Of a stretch of 64,000 bases of DNA, positions 48,401 through 62,174 are shown one piece after another. A program made the translations under genes and the position numbers. Every line of letters begins with the position of its first letter. Position 1 is the first letter of the stretch. This DNA is from Eutreptiella sp. 'Long Island Sound 2002' (Eukaryota > Euglenozoa > Euglenophyceae > Eutreptiales > Eutreptiaceae): NCBI GenBank assembly GCA_964036045.1, contig OZ038378.1, positions 160,340,576 to 160,404,575 on the forward strand. Reading direction: 5' to 3'. The notes under the pieces are model-generated. The model saw only the letters and a list, made by a program, of their open reading frames with translations, made no database searches and was not told the origin of the DNA.

Positions 48401-51354
48401 GTTTCCACTTGGTCCCACTTAGTCCCAATTTTTCCCAGCTTTCCCCACCTGTTTCCACTTGGTCCCACTTAGTCCCAATTTTTCCCAGTTTTCCCCACCT
48501 GTTTTCCACTTGGTCCCACTTAGTCCCAATTTTTCCCAGTTTTCCCCACCTGTTTCCACTTGGTCCCACTTAGTCCCAATTTTTCCCAGTTTTCCCCACC
48601 TGTTTCCACTTGGTCCCACTTAGTCCCAATTTTCCCCAGTTTTCCCCACCTGTTTCCACTTGGTCCAACTTAGTCCCAATTTTTCCCAGTTTTCCCCACC
48701 TGTTTCCACTTGGTCCCACTTGGTCCCAATTTTTCCCAGTTTTCCCCACCTGTTTCCACTTGGTCCCACTTAGTCCCAATTTTTCCCAGTTTTCCCCACC
48801 TGTTTTCCACTTGGTCCCACTTAGTCCCAATTTTTCCCAGCTTTACCCACCTGTTTCCACTTGGTCCCACTTAGTCCCAATTTCTCCCAATTTTCCCCAC
48901 CCGTTTCCCCTTGGTCCCACTTAGTCCCAATTTTTCCCAGTTTTCCCCACCTGTTTCCACTTGGTCCCACTTAGTCCCAATTTTCCCCAGTTTTCCCCAC
49001 CTGTTTCCACTTGGTCCCACTTAGTCCCAATTTTTCCAAGTTTTCCCCACCCGTTTCCACTTGGTCCCACTTAGTCACAATTTTTCCCAGTTTCCCCCAC
49101 CCGTTTCCACTTGGTCCAACTTAGTCCCAATTTTTCCCAGTTTTCCCCACCCGTTTCCACTTGGTCCCACTTAGTCCCAATTTTTCCAAGTTTTCCCCAC
49201 CCGTTTCCACTTGGTCCCACTTAGTCCCAATTTTTCCCAGTTTTCCCCACCTGTTTCCACTTGGTCCCACTTAGTCCCAATTTTTCCCAGTTTTCCCCAC
49301 CTGTTTCAACTTGGTCCCACTTAGTCCCAATTTTTCCCAGTTTTCCCCACCTGTTTCCACTTGGTCCCACTTAGTCCCAATTTTTCCCAGTTTTCCCCAC
49401 CTGTTTCCACTTGCTCCCACTTAGTCCCAATTTTTCCCAGCTTTCCCCACCTGTTTCCACTTGGTCCCACTTAGTCCCAATTTCTCCCAATTTTCCCCAC
49501 CCGTTTCCACTTGGTCCCACTTAGTCCCAATTTTTCCCAGTTTTCCCCACCTGTTTCCACTTGGTCCCACTTAGTCCCAATTTTTCCCAGCTTTCCCCAC
49601 CTGTTTCAACTTGGTCCCACTTAGTCCCAATTTCTTCCAATTTTCCCCACCAGTTTCCACTTGGTCCCACTTAGTCCCAATTTTTCCCAGCTTTCCCCAC
49701 CTGTTTCCACTTAGTCCCAATTTTTCCCAGTTTTCCCCACCTGTTTCCACTTGGTCCCACTTAGTCCCAATTTTTCCCAGTTTTCCCCACCTGTTTCCAC
49801 TTGCTCCCACTTAGTCCCAATTTTTCCCAGCTTTCCCCACCTGTTTCCACTTGGTCCCACTTAGTCCCAATTTCTCCCAATTTTCCCCACCCGTTTCCAC
49901 TTGGTCCCACTTAGTCCCAATTTTTCCCAGTTTTCCCCACCTGTTTCCACTTGGTCCCACTTAGTCCCAATTTTTCCCAGCTTTCCCCACCTGTTTCAAC
50001 TTGGTCCCACTTAGTCCCAATTTCTTCCAATTTTCCCCACCAGTTTCCACTTGGTCCCACTTAGTCCCAATTTTTCCCAGCTTTCCCCACCTGTTTCCAC
50101 TTGGTCCCACTTAGTCCCAATTTTTCCCAGTTTTCCCCACCTGTTTTCCACTTGGTCCCACTTAGTCCCAATTTTTCCCAGTTTTCCCCACCTGTTTCCA
50201 CTTGGTCCCACTTAGTCCCAATTTTTCCCAGTTTTCCCCACCTGTTTCCACTTGGTCCCACTTAGTCCCAATTTTCCCCAGTTTTCCCCACCTGTTTCCA
50301 CTTGGTCCAACTTAGTCCCAATTTTTCCCAGTTTTCCCCACCTGTTTCCACTTGGTCCCACTTGGTCCCAATTTTTCCCAGTTTTCCCCACCTGTTTCCA
50401 CTTGGTCCCACTTAGTCCCAATTTTTCCCAGTTTTCCCCACCTGTTTTCCACTTGGTCCCACTTAGTCCCAATTTTTCCCAGCTTTACCCACCTGTTTCC
50501 ACTTGGTCCCACTTAGTCCCAATTTCTCCCAATTTTCCCCACCCGTTTCCCCTTGGTCCCACTTAGTCCCAATTTTTCCCAGTTTTCCCCACCTGTTTCC
50601 ACTTGGTCCCACTTAGTCCCAATTTTCCCCAGTTTTCCCCACCTGTTTCCACTTGGTCCCACTTAGTCCCAATTTTTCCAAGTTTTCCCCACCCGTTTCC
50701 ACTTGGTCCCACTTAGTCACAATTTTTCCCAGTTTCCCCCACCCGTTTCCACTTGGTCCAACTTAGTCCCAATTTTTCCCAGTTTTCCCCACCCGTTTCC
50801 ACTTGGTCCCACTTAGTCCCAATTTTTCCAAGTTTTCCCCACCCGTTTCCACTTGGTCCCACTTAGTCCCAATTTTTCCCAGTTTTCCCCACCTGTTTCC
50901 ACTTGGTCCCACTTAGTCCCAATTTTTCCCAGTTTTCCCCACCTGTTTCAACTTGGTCCCACTTAGTCCCAATTTTTCCCAGTTTTCCCCACCTGTTTCC
51001 ACTTGGTCCCACTTAGTCCCAATTTTTCCCAGTTTTCCCCACCTGTTTCCACTTGCTCCCACTTAGTCCCAATTTTTCCCAGCTTTCCCCACCTGTTTCC
51101 ACTTGGTCCCACTTAGTCCCAATTTCTCCCAATTTTCCCCACCCGTTTCCACTTGGTCCCACTTAGTCCCAATTTTTCCCAGTTTTCCCCACCTGTTTCC
51201 ACTTGGTCCCACTTAGTCCCAATTTTTCCCAGCTTTCCCCACCTGTTTCAACTTGGTCCCACTTAGTCCCAATTTCTTCCAATTTTCCCCACCAGTTTCC
51301 ACTTGGTCCCACTTAGTCCCAATTTTTCCCAGCTTTCCCCACCTGTTTCCACTT
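48401..51354 (-). repeat. 1642 bp higher-order unit, two copies
   Basis: Positions 48401-49712 match 50043-51354 at an offset of 1642 bp (1312 bp aligned), with no difference seen in the stretches compared. Markers include a CCTGTTTTCCAC insertion variant, CAGCTTTACCC, CCGTTTCCCCTTGG, TTAGTCACAA, CTTGCTCCC and TTTCTTCCAATT. The last roughly 310 bp also recurs inside the first interval (about 49791-50100, offset 390), so that part exists three times. Confidence 0.9.
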
Positions 51355-54300
51355 GGTCCCACTTAGTCCCAATTTTTACCAGTTTTCCCCACCTGTTTCC
51401 ACTTGGTCCCACTTAGTCCCAATTTTCCCCAGTTTTCCCCACCTGTTTCGACTTGGTCCCACTTGGTCCCAGTTTTTCCCAGTTTTCCCCACCAGTTTCC
51501 ACTTGGTCCCACTTAGTCCCAATTTTTCCCAGCTTTCCCCACCTGTTTCCACTTGGTCCCACTTGGTCCCAATTTTCCCCAGCTTTCCCCACCTGTTTCC
51601 ACTTGGTCCCACTTAGTCCCAATTTTTCCCAGTTTTCCCCACCTGTTTCCACTTGGTCCAACTTAGTCCCAATTTTTCCCAGTTTTCCCCACCCGTTTCC
51701 ACTTCGTCCAATTTAGTCCCAATTTTTCCCAGTTTTCCCACGTGTTTCCACTTGGTCCCACTTAGTCCCAATTTTCCCCAGTTTTCCCCACCTGTTTCCA
51801 CTTGGTCCCACTTAGTCCCAATTTTTCCCACGTTTCCCCACCTGTTTCCACTTGGTCCCACTTGGTCCCAATTTTTCCCAGTTTTCCCCACCTGTTTCCA
51901 CTTGGTCCCACTTAGTCCCAATTTTTCCCAGCTTTCCCCACCTGTTTCCACTTGGTCCCACGTAGTCCCAATTTCTCCCAATTTTCCCCACCCGTTTCCA
52001 CTTGGTCCCACTTAGTCCCAATTTTTCCCAGGTTTCCCCACCTGTTTCCACTTGGTCCCACTTGGGCCCAATTTTTCCCAGTTTTCCCCACTTGTTTTCA
52101 CTTGGTCCCACTTAGTCCCAATTTTTCCCAGTTTTCCCCACCTGTTTCCACTTGGTCCCACTTCGTCCCAATTTTCCCCAGTTTTCCCCACCTGTTTCCA
52201 CTTGGTCCCACTTGGTCCCAATTGTCCCCACTTTTCCCCACCTGTTTCCACTTGGTCCCACTTAGTCCCAATTTTTCCCAGCTTTCCCCACCTGTTTCCA
52301 TTTGGTCCCACTTCGTCCCAATTTCCCCAAGTTTTCCCCGCCTGTTTCCACTTGGTCCAACTTAGTCCCAATTTTTCCAAGTTTTCCCCACCCGTTTCCA
52401 CTTGGTCCCACTTAGTCCCATTTTTTCCCAGTTTTCCCCACCTGTTTCCACTTGGTCCCACTTAGTCCCAATTTTCCTCAGTTTTCCCCACCTGTTTCCA
52501 CTTGGTCCCACTTAGTCCCAATTTCCCCCAGTTTTCCCCACCTGTTTCCACTTGGTCCCACTTAGTCCCAATTTTTCCCAGTTTTCCCCACCTGTTTCCA
52601 CTTGGTCCCACTTAGTCCCAATTTTTCCCAGCTTTCCCCACCTGTTTCCACGTGGTCCCACTTAGTCCTAATTTTCCCCAATTTTCCCCACCTGTTTCCA
52701 CTTGGTCCCACTTAGTCCCAATTTTCCCCAGTTTTCCCCACCTGTTTCCACTTGGTCCGACTCATTCCCAATTTTTCCCAGTTTTCCCCACCTGTTTCCA
52801 CTTGGTCCCACTTAGTCCCAATTTTTCCCAATTTTCCCCACCTGTTTCCACTTGGTCCCACTTAGTCCCAATTTTCCCCAGTTTTCCCCACCTGTTTCCA
52901 CTTGGTCCCACTTAGTCCCAATTTTTCCCAGTTTTCCCCACCTGTTTCCACTTGGTCCAAGGTAGTCCCAATTTTTCCCAGTTTTCCCCACCTGTTTCCA
53001 CTTGGTCCCACTTAGTCCCAATTTTTCCCAGTTTTCCCCACCTGTTTCCACTTGGTCCCACTTAGTCCCAATTTTTCCCAGCTTTCCCCACCTGTTTCCA
53101 CTTGGTGCCACTTAGTCCCAATTTTTCCCAGTTTTCCCACCTGTTTCCACCTGGTCCCACTTGGTCCCAATTTTTCCCAGTTTTCCCCACCTGTTTCCAC
53201 TTGGTCCCACTTGTCCCAATTTCTCCTAGTTTCCCCCCCCTGTTTCCACTTGGTCCAACTTAGTCCCAATTTTCCCCAGTTTTCCCCACCTATTTCCACT
53301 TGGTCCCACTTAGTCCCAATTTTTCCCAGTTTTCCCCACCTGTTTCCACTTGGTCCAACTTAGTCCCAATTTTCCCAAGTTTTCCCCACCTGTCTCCACT
53401 TGGTCCAACTTAGTCCGGATTTTTCCAAGTTTTCCCCACCCGTTTCCACTTGGTCCCACTTAGTCCCAATTTTTCCCAGTTTTCCCCACCTGTTCCCACT
53501 TGGTCCCACTTAGTCCCAATTTTCCTCAGTTTTCCCCACATGTTTCCACTTGGTCCCACTTAGTCCCAATTTTTCCCAGCTTTCCCCACCTGTTTCCACG
53601 TGGTCCCACTTAGTCCCAATTTTCCCCAATTTTCCCCACCTGTTTCCACTTGGTCCCACTTAGTCCCAATTCTCCCCAGTTTTCCCCACCTGTTTCCACT
53701 TGGTCCCACTCAGTCCCAATTTTTCCCAGTTTTCCCCACCTGTTTCCACTTGGTCCCACTCATTCCCAATTTTTCCCAGTTTTCCCCACCTGTTTCCACT
53801 TGGTCCCACTTAGTCCCAATTTGCTCCAGCTTTCCCCACCTGTTTCCACTTGGTCCCACTTAGTCCCAATTTTTCCCAGTTTTCCCCACCTGTTTCCACT
53901 TGGTCCCACTCAGCCCCAATTTTTCCCAGTTTTCCCCACCTGTTTCCACTTGGTCCCACTTAGTCCCAATTTTTCCCAGTTTTCCCACCTGTTTCCACCT
54001 GGTCCCACTTGGTCCCAATTTTTCCCAGTTTTCCCCACCTGTTTCCACTTGGTCCCACTTGTCCCAATTTTTCCTAGTTCCCCCCCCCCTGTTTCCACTT
54101 GGTCCAACTTAGTCCCAATTTTCCCCAGTTTTCCCCACCTATTTCCACTTGGTCCCACTTAGTCCCAATTTTTCCCAGCTTTCCCCACCTGTTTCGACTT
54201 GGTCCCACTTTGTCCCAATTTTTCCTAGTTTGCCCCACCTGTTTCCACTTGGTCCCACATAGTCCCTATTTCCCCCAATTTTCCCCACCTGTTTCCACTT

Positions 54301-55489
54301 GGTCCAAGTTAGTCCCAATTTTTCCCAGTTTTCCCCACCTGTTTCCACTTGGTCCCACTTAGTCCCCGTTTTCCCCAGTTTTCCCCACCTGTTTCGACTT
54401 GGTCCCACTTAGTCCCAATTTTCCCCAGTTTTCCCCACCTATTTCCACTTGGTCCCACTTAGTCCCAATTTTTCCCAGTTTTCCCCACCTGTTTGCAGTT
54501 GGTCCCACGTAGTCCCAATTTTTCCCAGGTTTCCCCACCCGTTTCCACTTGGTCCCACTTAGTCCCAATTTTTCCCAGGTTTCCCCACCCGTTTCCACTT
54601 GGTCCCACTTAGTCCCAATTTTTCCCAGGTTTCCCCACCTGTTTCCACTTGGTCCCACTTGGTCCCAATTTTTCCCAGTTTTCCCCACCTGTTTCCACTT
54701 GGTCCCACCTAGTCCCAATTTTTCCCAGGTTTCCCCACCTGTTTCCACTTGGTCCCACTTAGTCGCAATTTCTCCCAATTTTCCCCACCCGTTTCCACTT
54801 GGTCCCACTTTGTGCCAATTTTTCCCAGTTTTCCCCACCTGTTTCCACTTGGTCCCAATTTTCCCCAGCTTTCCCCACCTGTTTCCACTTGGTCCAACTT
54901 AGTCCCAATTTTCCCCAGTTTTCCCCACCTGTTTCCACTTGGTCCCACTTGGTCCCAATTTTCCCCAGCTTTCCCCACCTGTTTCCACTTCGCCCCACTT
55001 AGTCCCAACTTTTCCCAGTTTTCCCCACTTGTTTCCACTTGGTCCCACTTCGTCCCAATTTTCCCCAGCTTTCCCCACCTGTTTCCACTTGGTCCAACTT
55101 AGTCCCAATTTTTCCTAGCTTTCCCCACCTGTTTCCACTTGGTCCAACTTAGTCCCAATTTTCCTCAGTTTTCCCCACATGTTTCCACTTGGTCCCACTT
55201 AGTCCCAATTTTTCCCAGTTTTCCCCACCTGTTTCCACTTGGTCCCACTTAGTCCCAATTTTTCCCAGTCTTCCCCATCTGTTTCCACTTGGTCCCACTT
55301 AGTCCCCGTTTTTGCCAGTTTTCCCTACCTATTTCCACTTGGTCCCACTTAGTCCCAATTTTTCCCAGTTTTCCCCACCTGTTTCGACTTGGTCCCACTT
55401 TGTCCCAATTTTTCCTAGTTTGCCCCACTTGTTTCCACTTGGTCCCACATAGTCCCGATTTCCCCCAATTTTCCCCACCTGTTTCCACT

Positions 55490-57060
55490 TGGTCCCACTT
55501 AGTCCCCGTTTTTCCCAGTTTTCCCCACCTGTTTCCACTTGGTCCCACTTAGTCCCAATTTTCCCTAGTTTTCCCCACCCGTTTCCACTTGGTCCCACTT
55601 AGTCCCAATATTTCCCAGTTTTCCCCACCTGTTTCCACTTGGTGCCACTTAGTCCCAATTTTTCCCAGTTTTCCCCACCTGTCTCCACTTGGTCCCACTT
55701 AGTCCCCGTTTTTCCCAGTTTTCCCCACCTGTTTCCACTTGGTCCCACTTAGTCCCAATTTTCCCCAGTTTTCCCCACCCGTTTCCACTTGGTCCCACTT
55801 AGTCCCAATTTTCCTCAGTTTTCCCCACCTGTTTCCACTTGGTCCCACTTGGTCCCAATTTTCCCAGTTTTCCCCACCTGTTTCCACTTGGTCCCACTTA
55901 GTCCCAATTTTTCCCAGTTTCCCCACTTGTTTCCACTTGGTCCCACTTGTCCCAATTTTTTCCTATTTTCCCCCCCCTGTTTCTACTTGGTCCAACTTAG
56001 TCACAATTTTTCCCAGGTATCCCCACCTGTGTCCACTTGGTCCCACTTGGCCCCAAAATTTTCCCACTTTTCCCCACCCGTTTCCACTTCGCCCCACTTA
56101 GTCCCAATTTTTCCCAGTTTTCCCCACCTGTTTCCACTTGGTCCCACTTAGTCCCAATTTTTCCCAGTTTTCCCCACCTGTTTCCACTTGGTCCCACTTA
56201 GTCCCAATTTTTCCCAGTTTTCCCCACCTGTTTCCACTTGGTCCCACTTAGTCCCAATTTTCCCTAGTTTTCCCCACCCGTTTCCACTTGGTCCCACTTA
56301 GTCCCAAGTTTTCCCAGTTTTGATCACCTGTTTCCACTTGGTCCCACTTAGTCCCAATTTTTCCCAGCTTTCCCCCACCTGTTTCCACTTGGTGCCACTT
56401 AGTCCCAATTTTTCCCAGTTTTCCCCACCTGTTTCCACTTGGTCCCACTTAGTCCCCGTTTTTCCCAGTTTTCCCCACCTGTTTCCACTTGGTCCCACTT
56501 AGTCCCAATTTTCCCTAGTTTTCCCCACCCGTTTCCACTTGGTCCCACTTAGTCCCAATTTTTCCCAGTTTTCCCCGCCTGTTTCCACTTGGTGCCACTT
56601 AGTCCCAATTTTTCCCAGTTTTCCCCACCTGTTTCCACTTGGTCCCACTTAGTCCCCGTTTTTCCCAGTTTTCCCCACCTGTTTCCACTTGGTCCCACTT
56701 AGTCCCAATTTTTCCCAGTTTTCCCCACCCGTTTCCACTTGGTCCCACTTAGTCCCAATTTTCCTCAGTTTTCCCCACCTGTTTCCACTTGGTCCCACTT
56801 GGTCCCAATTTTCCCAGTTTTCCCCACCTGTTTCCACTTGGTCCCACTTAGTCCCAATTTTTCCCAGTTTCCCCACCTGTTTCCACTTGGTCCCACTTGT
56901 CCCAATTTTTTCCTAGTTTTCCCCCCCTGTATCCACTTGGTCCAACTTAGTCACAAATTTTCCCAGGTTTCCCCACCTGTTTCCACTTGGTCCCACTTGG
57001 TCCCAAATTTTTCCCACTTTTCCCCACCCGTTTCCACTTCGCCCCACTTAGTCCCAATTT
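55490..57060 (-). repeat. 950 bp higher-order unit, two tandem copies
   Basis: Positions about 55490-56110 match 56440-57060 at an offset of 950 bp (19 monomers). Shared markers are GGTGCCACTT, AGTCCCCGTTTTTCCC, TTTCCTCAG, the CCCCCCCTG run, TTAGTCACAA and CGCCCCACTT. The copies differ by several substitutions, so they are older than the 750 or 1537 bp duplications. Confidence 0.85.
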
Positions 57061-58258
57061 TCCCCAGTTTTCCCCACCTGTTTCCACTTGGTCCCACTTG
57101 GTCCCAATTTTCCCCAGCTTTCCCCACCTGTTTCCACTTGGTCCAACTTAGTCCCAATTTTTCCCAGTTTTCCCCACCTGTTTCCACTTGGTCCCACTTA
57201 GTCCCAATTTTTCCCAGTTTTCCCCACCTGTTTCCACTTGGTCCCACTTAGTCCCAATTTTCCCTAGTTTTGCCCACCTGTTTCCACTTGGTCCCACTTA
57301 GTCCCAATTTTTCCCAGTTTTCCCCACCCGTTTCCACTTGGTCCCACTTAGTCCCAATTTTCCCTAGTTTTGCCCACCTGTTTCCACTTGGTCCCACTTA
57401 GTCCCAATTTTTCCCAGTTTTCCCCACCTGTTTCCACTTGGTCCCACTTGGTCCCAATTTTCCCAGTTTTCCCCACCTGTTTCCACTTGGGCCCACTTAG
57501 TCCCAGTTTTTCCCAGTTTTCCCACCTGTTTCCACTTGGTCCCACTTGGTCCCAATTTTTCCCACTTTTCCCCACCTGTTTCCACTTCGCCCCACGTAGT
57601 CCCAATTTTTCCCAGTTTTCCCCACCTGTTTCCACTTGGTCCCACTTGGTCCCATTTTTCCCCAGCTTTCCCCACCTGTTTCCACTTGGTCCAACTTAGT
57701 CCCAATTTTTCCCAGTTTTCCCCACCTGTTTCCACTTGGTCCAACTTAGTCCCAATTTTTCCAATTTTTCCCCCCCGTTTCTACTTGGTCCCACTTAGTC
57801 CCAATTTTCCCAGTTTTCCCCACCTGTTTCCACTTGGTCCCACTCAGTCCCAATTTTTCCCAGTTTTCCCCACCTGTTTCCACTTGGTCCCACTTAGTCC
57901 CAATTTTTCCCTGTTTTCCCCACCTGTTTCGACTTGGTCCCACTTAGTCCCAATTTTTCCCAGTTTTCCCACCTGTTTCTACCTGGTCCCACTTGGTCCC
58001 AATTTTTCCCAGTTTTCCCCACCTGTTTCCACTTGGTCCCACTTAGTCCCAATTTTTCCTAGTTCCCCCCCCCCTGTTTCCACTTGGTCCCACTCAGTCC
58101 CAATTTTTCCCAGTTTTCCCCACCTGTTTCCACTTGGTCCCACTTAGTCCCAATTTTTCCCAGTTTTCCCACCTGTTTCCACCTGGTCCCACTTGGTCCC
58201 AATTTTTCCTAGTTTTCCCCACCTGTTGCCACTTGGTCCCACTTAGTCCCAATTTTCC

Positions 58259-60560
58259 CCAGTTTTCCCCACCTGTTTCCACTTGGTCCCACTCAGTCCC
58301 AATTTTTCCCAGTTTTCCCCACCTGTTTCCACTTGGTCCCACTTAGTCCCAATTTTCCTCAGTTTTCCCCACGTGTTTCCACTTGGTCCCACTTGGTCCC
58401 AATTTTCCCAGTTTTCCCCACCTGTTTCCACTTGGTCCCACTTAGTCCCAGTTTTTCCAAGTTTTCCCACCTGTTTCCACCTGGTCCCACTTGGTCCCAA
58501 TTTTTCCCACTTTTCCCCACCTGTTTCCACTTCGCCCCACTTAGTCCCAATTTTTCCCAGTTTTCCCCACCTGTTTCCACTTGGTCCCACTTGGTCCCAA
58601 TTTTCCCCAGCTTTCCCCACCTGTTTCCACTTGGTCCAACTTAGTCCCAATTTTTCCCAGTTTTCCCCACCTGTTTCCACTTGGTCCAACTTAGTCCCAA
58701 TTTTTCCCAGTTTTCCCCACCTGTTTCCACTTGGTCCAACTTAGTCCCAATTTTTCCAAGTTTTCCCCACCCGTTTCCACTTGGTCCCACTTAGTCCCAA
58801 TTTTCCCAGTTTTCCCCACCTGTTTCCACTTGGTCCCACTCAGTCCCAATTTTTCCCAGTTTTCCCCACCTGTTTCCACTTGGTCCCACTTAGTCCGAAT
58901 TTTTCCCAGTTTTCCCCACCTGTTTCGACTTGGTCCCACTTAGTCCCAATTTTTCCCAGTTTTCCCACCTGTTTCCACCTGGTCCCACTTGGTCCCAATT
59001 TTTCCCAGTTTTCCCCACCTGTTTCCACTTGGTCCCACTTGTCCCAATTTTTCCTAGTTTCCCCCCCCCTGTTTCCACTTGGTCCCACTCAGTCCCAATT
59101 TTTCCCAGTTTTCCCCACCTGTTTCCACTTGGTCCCACTTAGTCCCAATTTTTCCCAGTTTTCCCCACCTGTTTCCACTTGGTCCCACTCAGTCCCAATT
59201 TTTCCCTGTTTTCCCCACCTGTTTCCACTTGGTCCCACTTAGTCCCAATTTTTCCCAGTTTTCCCCACCTGTTTCCACTTGGTCCCACTTAGTCCCAATT
59301 TTCCTCAGTTTTCCCCACGTGTTTCCACTTGGTCCCACTTGGTCCCAATTTTCCCAGTTTTCCCCACCTGTCTCCACTTGGTCCCACTTAGTCCCAGTTT
59401 TTCCAAGTTTTCCCACCTGTTTCCACCTGGTCCCACTTGGTCCCAATTTTTCCCACTTTTCCCCACCTGTTTCCACTTCGCCCCACTTAGTCCCAATTTT
59501 TCCCAGTTTTCCCCACCTGTTTCCACTTGGTCCCACTTGGTCCCAATTTTCCCCAGCTTTCCCCACCTGTTTCCACTTGGTCCAACTTAGTCCCAATTTT
59601 TCCCAGTTTTCCCCACCTGTTTCCACTTGGTCCAACTTAGTCCCAATTTTTCCCAGTTTTCCCCACCTGTTTCCACTTGGTCCAACTTAGTCCCAATTTT
59701 TCCAAGTTTTCCCCACCCGTTTCCACTTGGTCCCACTTAGTCCCAATTTTCCCAGTTTTCCCCACCTGTTTCCACTTGGTCCCACTCAGTCCCAATTTTT
59801 CCCAGTTTTCCCCACCTGTTTCCACTTGGTCCCACTTAGTCCCAATTTTTCCCAGTTTTCCCCACCTGTTTCGACTTGGTCCCACTTAGTCCCAATTTTT
59901 CCCAGTTTTCCCACCTGTTTCCGTCTGGTCCCACTTGGTCCCAATTTTTCCCAGTTTTCCCCACCTGTTTCCACTTGGTCCCACTTGTCCCAATTTTTCC
60001 TAGTTTCCCCCCCCCTGTTTCCACTTGGTCCCACTCAGTCCCAATTTTCCCAGTTTTCCCCACCTGTTTCCACTTGGTCCCACTTAGTCCCAATTTTTCC
60101 CAGTTTTCCCCACCTGTTTCCACTTGGTCCCACTCAGTCCCAATTTTTCCCTGTTTTCCCCACCTGTTTCCACTTGGTCCCACTTAGTCCCAATTTTTCC
60201 CAGTTTTCCCCACCTGTTTCCACTTGGTCCCACTTAGTCCCAATTTTCCTCAGTTTTCCCCACGTGTTTCCACTTGGTCCCACTTGGTCCCAATTTTCCC
60301 AGGTTTCCCCACCTGTTTCCACTTGGTCCCACTTAGTCCCAGTTTTTCCCAGTTTTCCCACCTGTTTCCACCTGGTCCCACTTGGTCCCAATTTTTCCCA
60401 CTTTTCCCCACCTGTTTCCACTTCGCCCCACTTAGTCCCAATTTTTCCCAGTTTTCCCCACCTGTTTCCACTTGGTCCCACTTGGTCCCAATTTTCCCCA
60501 GCTTTCCCCACCTGTTTCCACTTGGTCCAACTTAGTCCCAATTTTTCCCAGTTTTCCCCA
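58259..60560 (-). repeat. 946 bp higher-order unit, two and a half tandem copies
   Basis: Positions about 58259-59204, 59205-60150 and 60151-60560 repeat at offsets of 946 and 945 bp (19 monomers with net loss of 4-5 bp). Each has the TTTCCTCAGTTTTCCCCACG variant giving CACGTG (58371, 59317 and 60261), then a CAGTTTTTCC monomer, an ACCTGGTCC monomer and a CGCCCCACTT monomer. Confidence 0.88.
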
Positions 60561-62174
60561 CCTGTTTCCACTTGGTCCCACTTAGTCCCAATTTTTCCCA
60601 GTTTTCCCCACCTGTTTCCACTTGGTCCCACTTAGTCGCAATTTTTCCCTGATTTCCCCACCTGTTTCGACTTGGTCCCACTTAGTCCCAATTTTTCCCA
60701 GTTTTCCCACCTGTTTCCACCTGGTCCCACTTGGGCCCAATTTTTCCCAGTTTTCCCCACCTGTTTCCACTTGGTCCCACTTAGTCCCAATTTTCCTCAG
60801 TTTTCCCCACGTGTTTCCACTTGGTCCCACTTAGTCCCAATTTTTCCCAGTTTTCCCCACCTGTTTCCACTTGGTCCACCTTAGTCCCAATTTTTCCAAG
60901 TTTTCCCCACCCGTTTCCACTTGGTCCCACTTAGTCCCAATTTTCCCAGTTTTCCCCACGTGTTTCCACTTGGTCCCACTCAGTCCCAATTTTTCCCAGC
61001 TTTCCCCACCTGTTTCCACTTGGTCCCACTTAGTCGCAATTTTTCCCTGCTTTCCCCACCTGTTTCGACTTGGTCCCACTTAGTCCCAATTTTTCCCAGT
61101 TTTCCCACCTGTTTCCACCTGGTCCCACTTGGGCCCAATTTTTCCCAGTTTTCCCCACCTGTTTCCACTTGGTCCCACTTAGTCCCAATTTTCCTCAGTT
61201 TTCCCCACGTGTTTCCACTTGGTCCAACTTAGTCCCAATTTTTCCCAGTTTTCCCCACCTGTTTCCACTTGGTCCACCTTAGTCCCAATTTTTCCAAGTT
61301 TTCCCCACCCGTTTCCACTTGGTCCCACTTAGTCCCAATTTTCCCAGTTTTCCCCACCCGTTTCCACTTGGTCCCACTCAGTCCCAATTTTTCCCAGTTT
61401 TCCCCACCTGTTTCCACTTGGTCCCACTTAGTCGCAATTTTTCCCAATTTTCCCACCTGTTTCCACCTGGTCCAACTTGGGCCCAATTTTTCCCAGTTTT
61501 CCCCACCTGTTTCCACTTGGTCCCACTTAGTCCCAATTTTCCTCAGTTTTCCCCACGTGTTTCCACTTGGTCCCACTTGATCCCAATTTTCCCAGTTTTC
61601 CCCACCTGTTTCCACTTGGTCCCACTTAGTCCCAGTTTTTCCAAGTTTTCCCACCTGTTTCCACCTGGTCCCACTTGGTCCCAATTTTTCCCACTTTTCC
61701 CCTCCTGTTTCCACTTCGCCCCACTTAGTCCCAATTTTTCCAAGTTTTCCCCACCTGTTTCCACTTGGTCCCACTTGGTCCCAATTTTCCCCAGCTTTCC
61801 CCACCTGTTTCCACTTGGTCCAACTTAGTCCCAATTTTTCCCAGTTTTCCCCACCTGTTTCCACTTGGTCCAACTTAGTCCCAATTTTTCCCAGTTTTCC
61901 CCACCTGTTTCCACTTGGTCCAACTGAGTCCCAATTTTTCCAAGTTTTCCCCACCCGTTTCCACTTGGTCCCACTTAGTCCCAATTTTCCCAGTTTTCCC
62001 CACCTGTTTCCACTTGGTTCCACTTAGTCCCAATTTTTCCCAGTTTTCCCCACTTGTTTCGACTTGGTCCCACTTAGTCCCAATTTTTCCCAGTTTTCCC
62101 ACCTGTTTCCACCTGGTCCCACTTGGTCCCAATTTTTCCCAGTTTTCCCCACCTGTTTCCACTTGGTCCCACTT

